From assembly GCA_964606295.1 (NCBI GenBank), contig CAZSFR010000022.1:1-13069 (forward strand): DNA of 13,069 nt. Reading direction: 5' to 3'. Shown here in pieces: positions 12,796-13,069 of this stretch. Positions within the stretch are counted from its first letter, which is position 1, and each line of letters starts with the position of its first letter. The position numbers were made by a program, and so were the translations under genes. The notes beneath the pieces were generated by a model that made no database searches, was not told where the DNA came from, and saw nothing but the letters and a program-made list of their open reading frames with translations. This stretch comes from JAGOPB01 sp964606295 (lineage in GTDB: Bacteria > Patescibacteriota > Minisyncoccia > Phycocordibacterales > UBA9973).

Positions 12796-12815
12796 CAATC
12801 TATATTAATAGATTG
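12796..12815. promoter_or_regulatory. inverted repeat abutting the oxidoreductase -10
   Basis: CAATCTAT, 4 nt, ATAGATTG: an 8-bp perfect inverted repeat directly downstream of the TATACT box. It covers the likely start of transcription. It would act as an operator or as a hairpin at the 5' end of the mRNA. Confidence 0.5.
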
Positions 12816-12824
12816 AGTATATCA
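12816..12824 (-). promoter_or_regulatory. extended -10 of the oxidoreductase gene
   Basis: Minus-strand TGATATACT; the ATG lies 54 nt downstream, giving a leader of about 47 nt that contains most of the inverted repeat. Confidence 0.5.
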
Positions 12825-12893
12825 TGCTTGTGATTGTAGCGAGCACTACGAGTGACACCGACAGAGATGATAACTAGCAGAAAAGAAACTTGA

Positions 12894-12918
12894 ACTAACA
12901 AGGACGGTTCTTGCTAGT
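12894..12918 (-). terminator. terminator overlapping the end of the Sua5-like gene
   Basis: On the minus strand ACTAGCAAG, 7-nt loop, CTTGTTAGT (one G-U) is followed by TCAAGTTTCTTTTC. The stem includes the stop codon and last codons of the gene. The tail is interrupted, so efficiency is uncertain. Confidence 0.5.
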
Positions 12919-13069
12919 TTCTTTCGTACAACTCGCTTTTCTAAGCCGATTCATTATCGCACAACCAAACCCTTTGTCTTCAACTTCTTTTACAACTATA
13001 ATGTCATAACCTTTTTTATCTGCCTCTCTAAAATCCTTGAACAAATTCTTAGCCATTTCTATTTTATCA
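12895..13069 (-). CDS. threonylcarbamoyl-AMP synthase (Sua5/YrdC/TsaC), C-terminal part
   Basis: The frame enters from the right edge and ends at TAG; 57 codons are visible. The sequence MAKNLFKDFREADKKGYDII, then VVKEVEDKGFGCAIMNRLRKAS, is the typical C-terminal end of the short Sua5/TsaC family ('LF..LRE.D..G.D.I..E...G.G.AIMNRLRKA'). The enzyme makes threonylcarbamoyl-AMP from threonine, bicarbonate and ATP for the t6A37 tRNA modification. After RKAS it carries a 13-residue extra tail (CTKETSKNRPC) not usual for the family. The catalytic N-terminal part lies outside the window. Confidence 0.85.
   Translation of the reverse strand, partial: DKIEMAKNLFKDFREADKKGYDIIVVKEVEDKGFGCAIMNRLRKASCTKETSKNRPC

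Overview
The window is a compact bacterial stretch with short genes, small gaps and mostly minus-strand coding. It has no rRNA, tRNA or CRISPR array. Gene content (VIT-family transporter, DUF4342, a lmo0937-type 50-residue membrane protein, a PQ-loop-like protein, a half-length YgjP peptidase, many small membrane proteins) suggests a member of the Candidate Phyla Radiation/Patescibacteria. So do -10 boxes placed exactly 6 nt before ATG. This assignment is inference; no phylogenetic marker lies in the window. UGA is used as an ordinary stop at natural protein ends, so the standard code probably applies.

Layout. 1-2.6 kb: a tiny + strand membrane ORF converges on a VIT-type metal transporter, preceded by an anchored lipoprotein-sized unknown; a divergent PQ-loop-like membrane protein ends at a 14-bp terminator hairpin. 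2.6-4.1 kb: a 50-residue membrane protein (-), a Tyr/Asn-rich secreted protein (+), a short YgjP-like metallopeptidase (-) and a DUF4342 protein (-). 4.1-5.7 kb: a coupled pair (four-helix membrane protein plus a conserved protein with a W/C/R-rich signature), behind a complete RelB/DinJ-YafQ toxin-antitoxin operon with a palindromic operator inside its promoter. 5.8-8.2 kb: a GNAT acetyltransferase, a secreted beta-domain fused to a DUF2892 membrane domain, and a four-helix coiled membrane protein. 8.2-10.1 kb: a membrane-bound metal-dependent hydrolase of the YdjM/DUF457 type whose reading frame is cut by an in-frame TGA, then a 428-residue protein with an ADP-ribosyltransferase-like motif block, whose own promoter carries a 21-bp perfect palindrome. 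10.1-13.1 kb: a 340-bp non-coding stretch with repeated palindromic motifs, a CaCA-family cation antiporter, an FAD-dependent oxidoreductase interrupted by a 100-N assembly gap, and the C-terminus of a Sua5/TsaC threonylcarbamoyl-AMP synthase running off the right edge.

Most genes appear to be single-gene units with their own promoters rather than long operons. The clear co-transcribed sets are antitoxin-toxin (7-nt gap) and the membrane protein/172-residue pair (3-nt gap). The best candidates for something new are the ADP-ribosyltransferase-like gene with its palindromic operator, the TGA-interrupted hydrolase, and the uniform leaderless promoter geometry.
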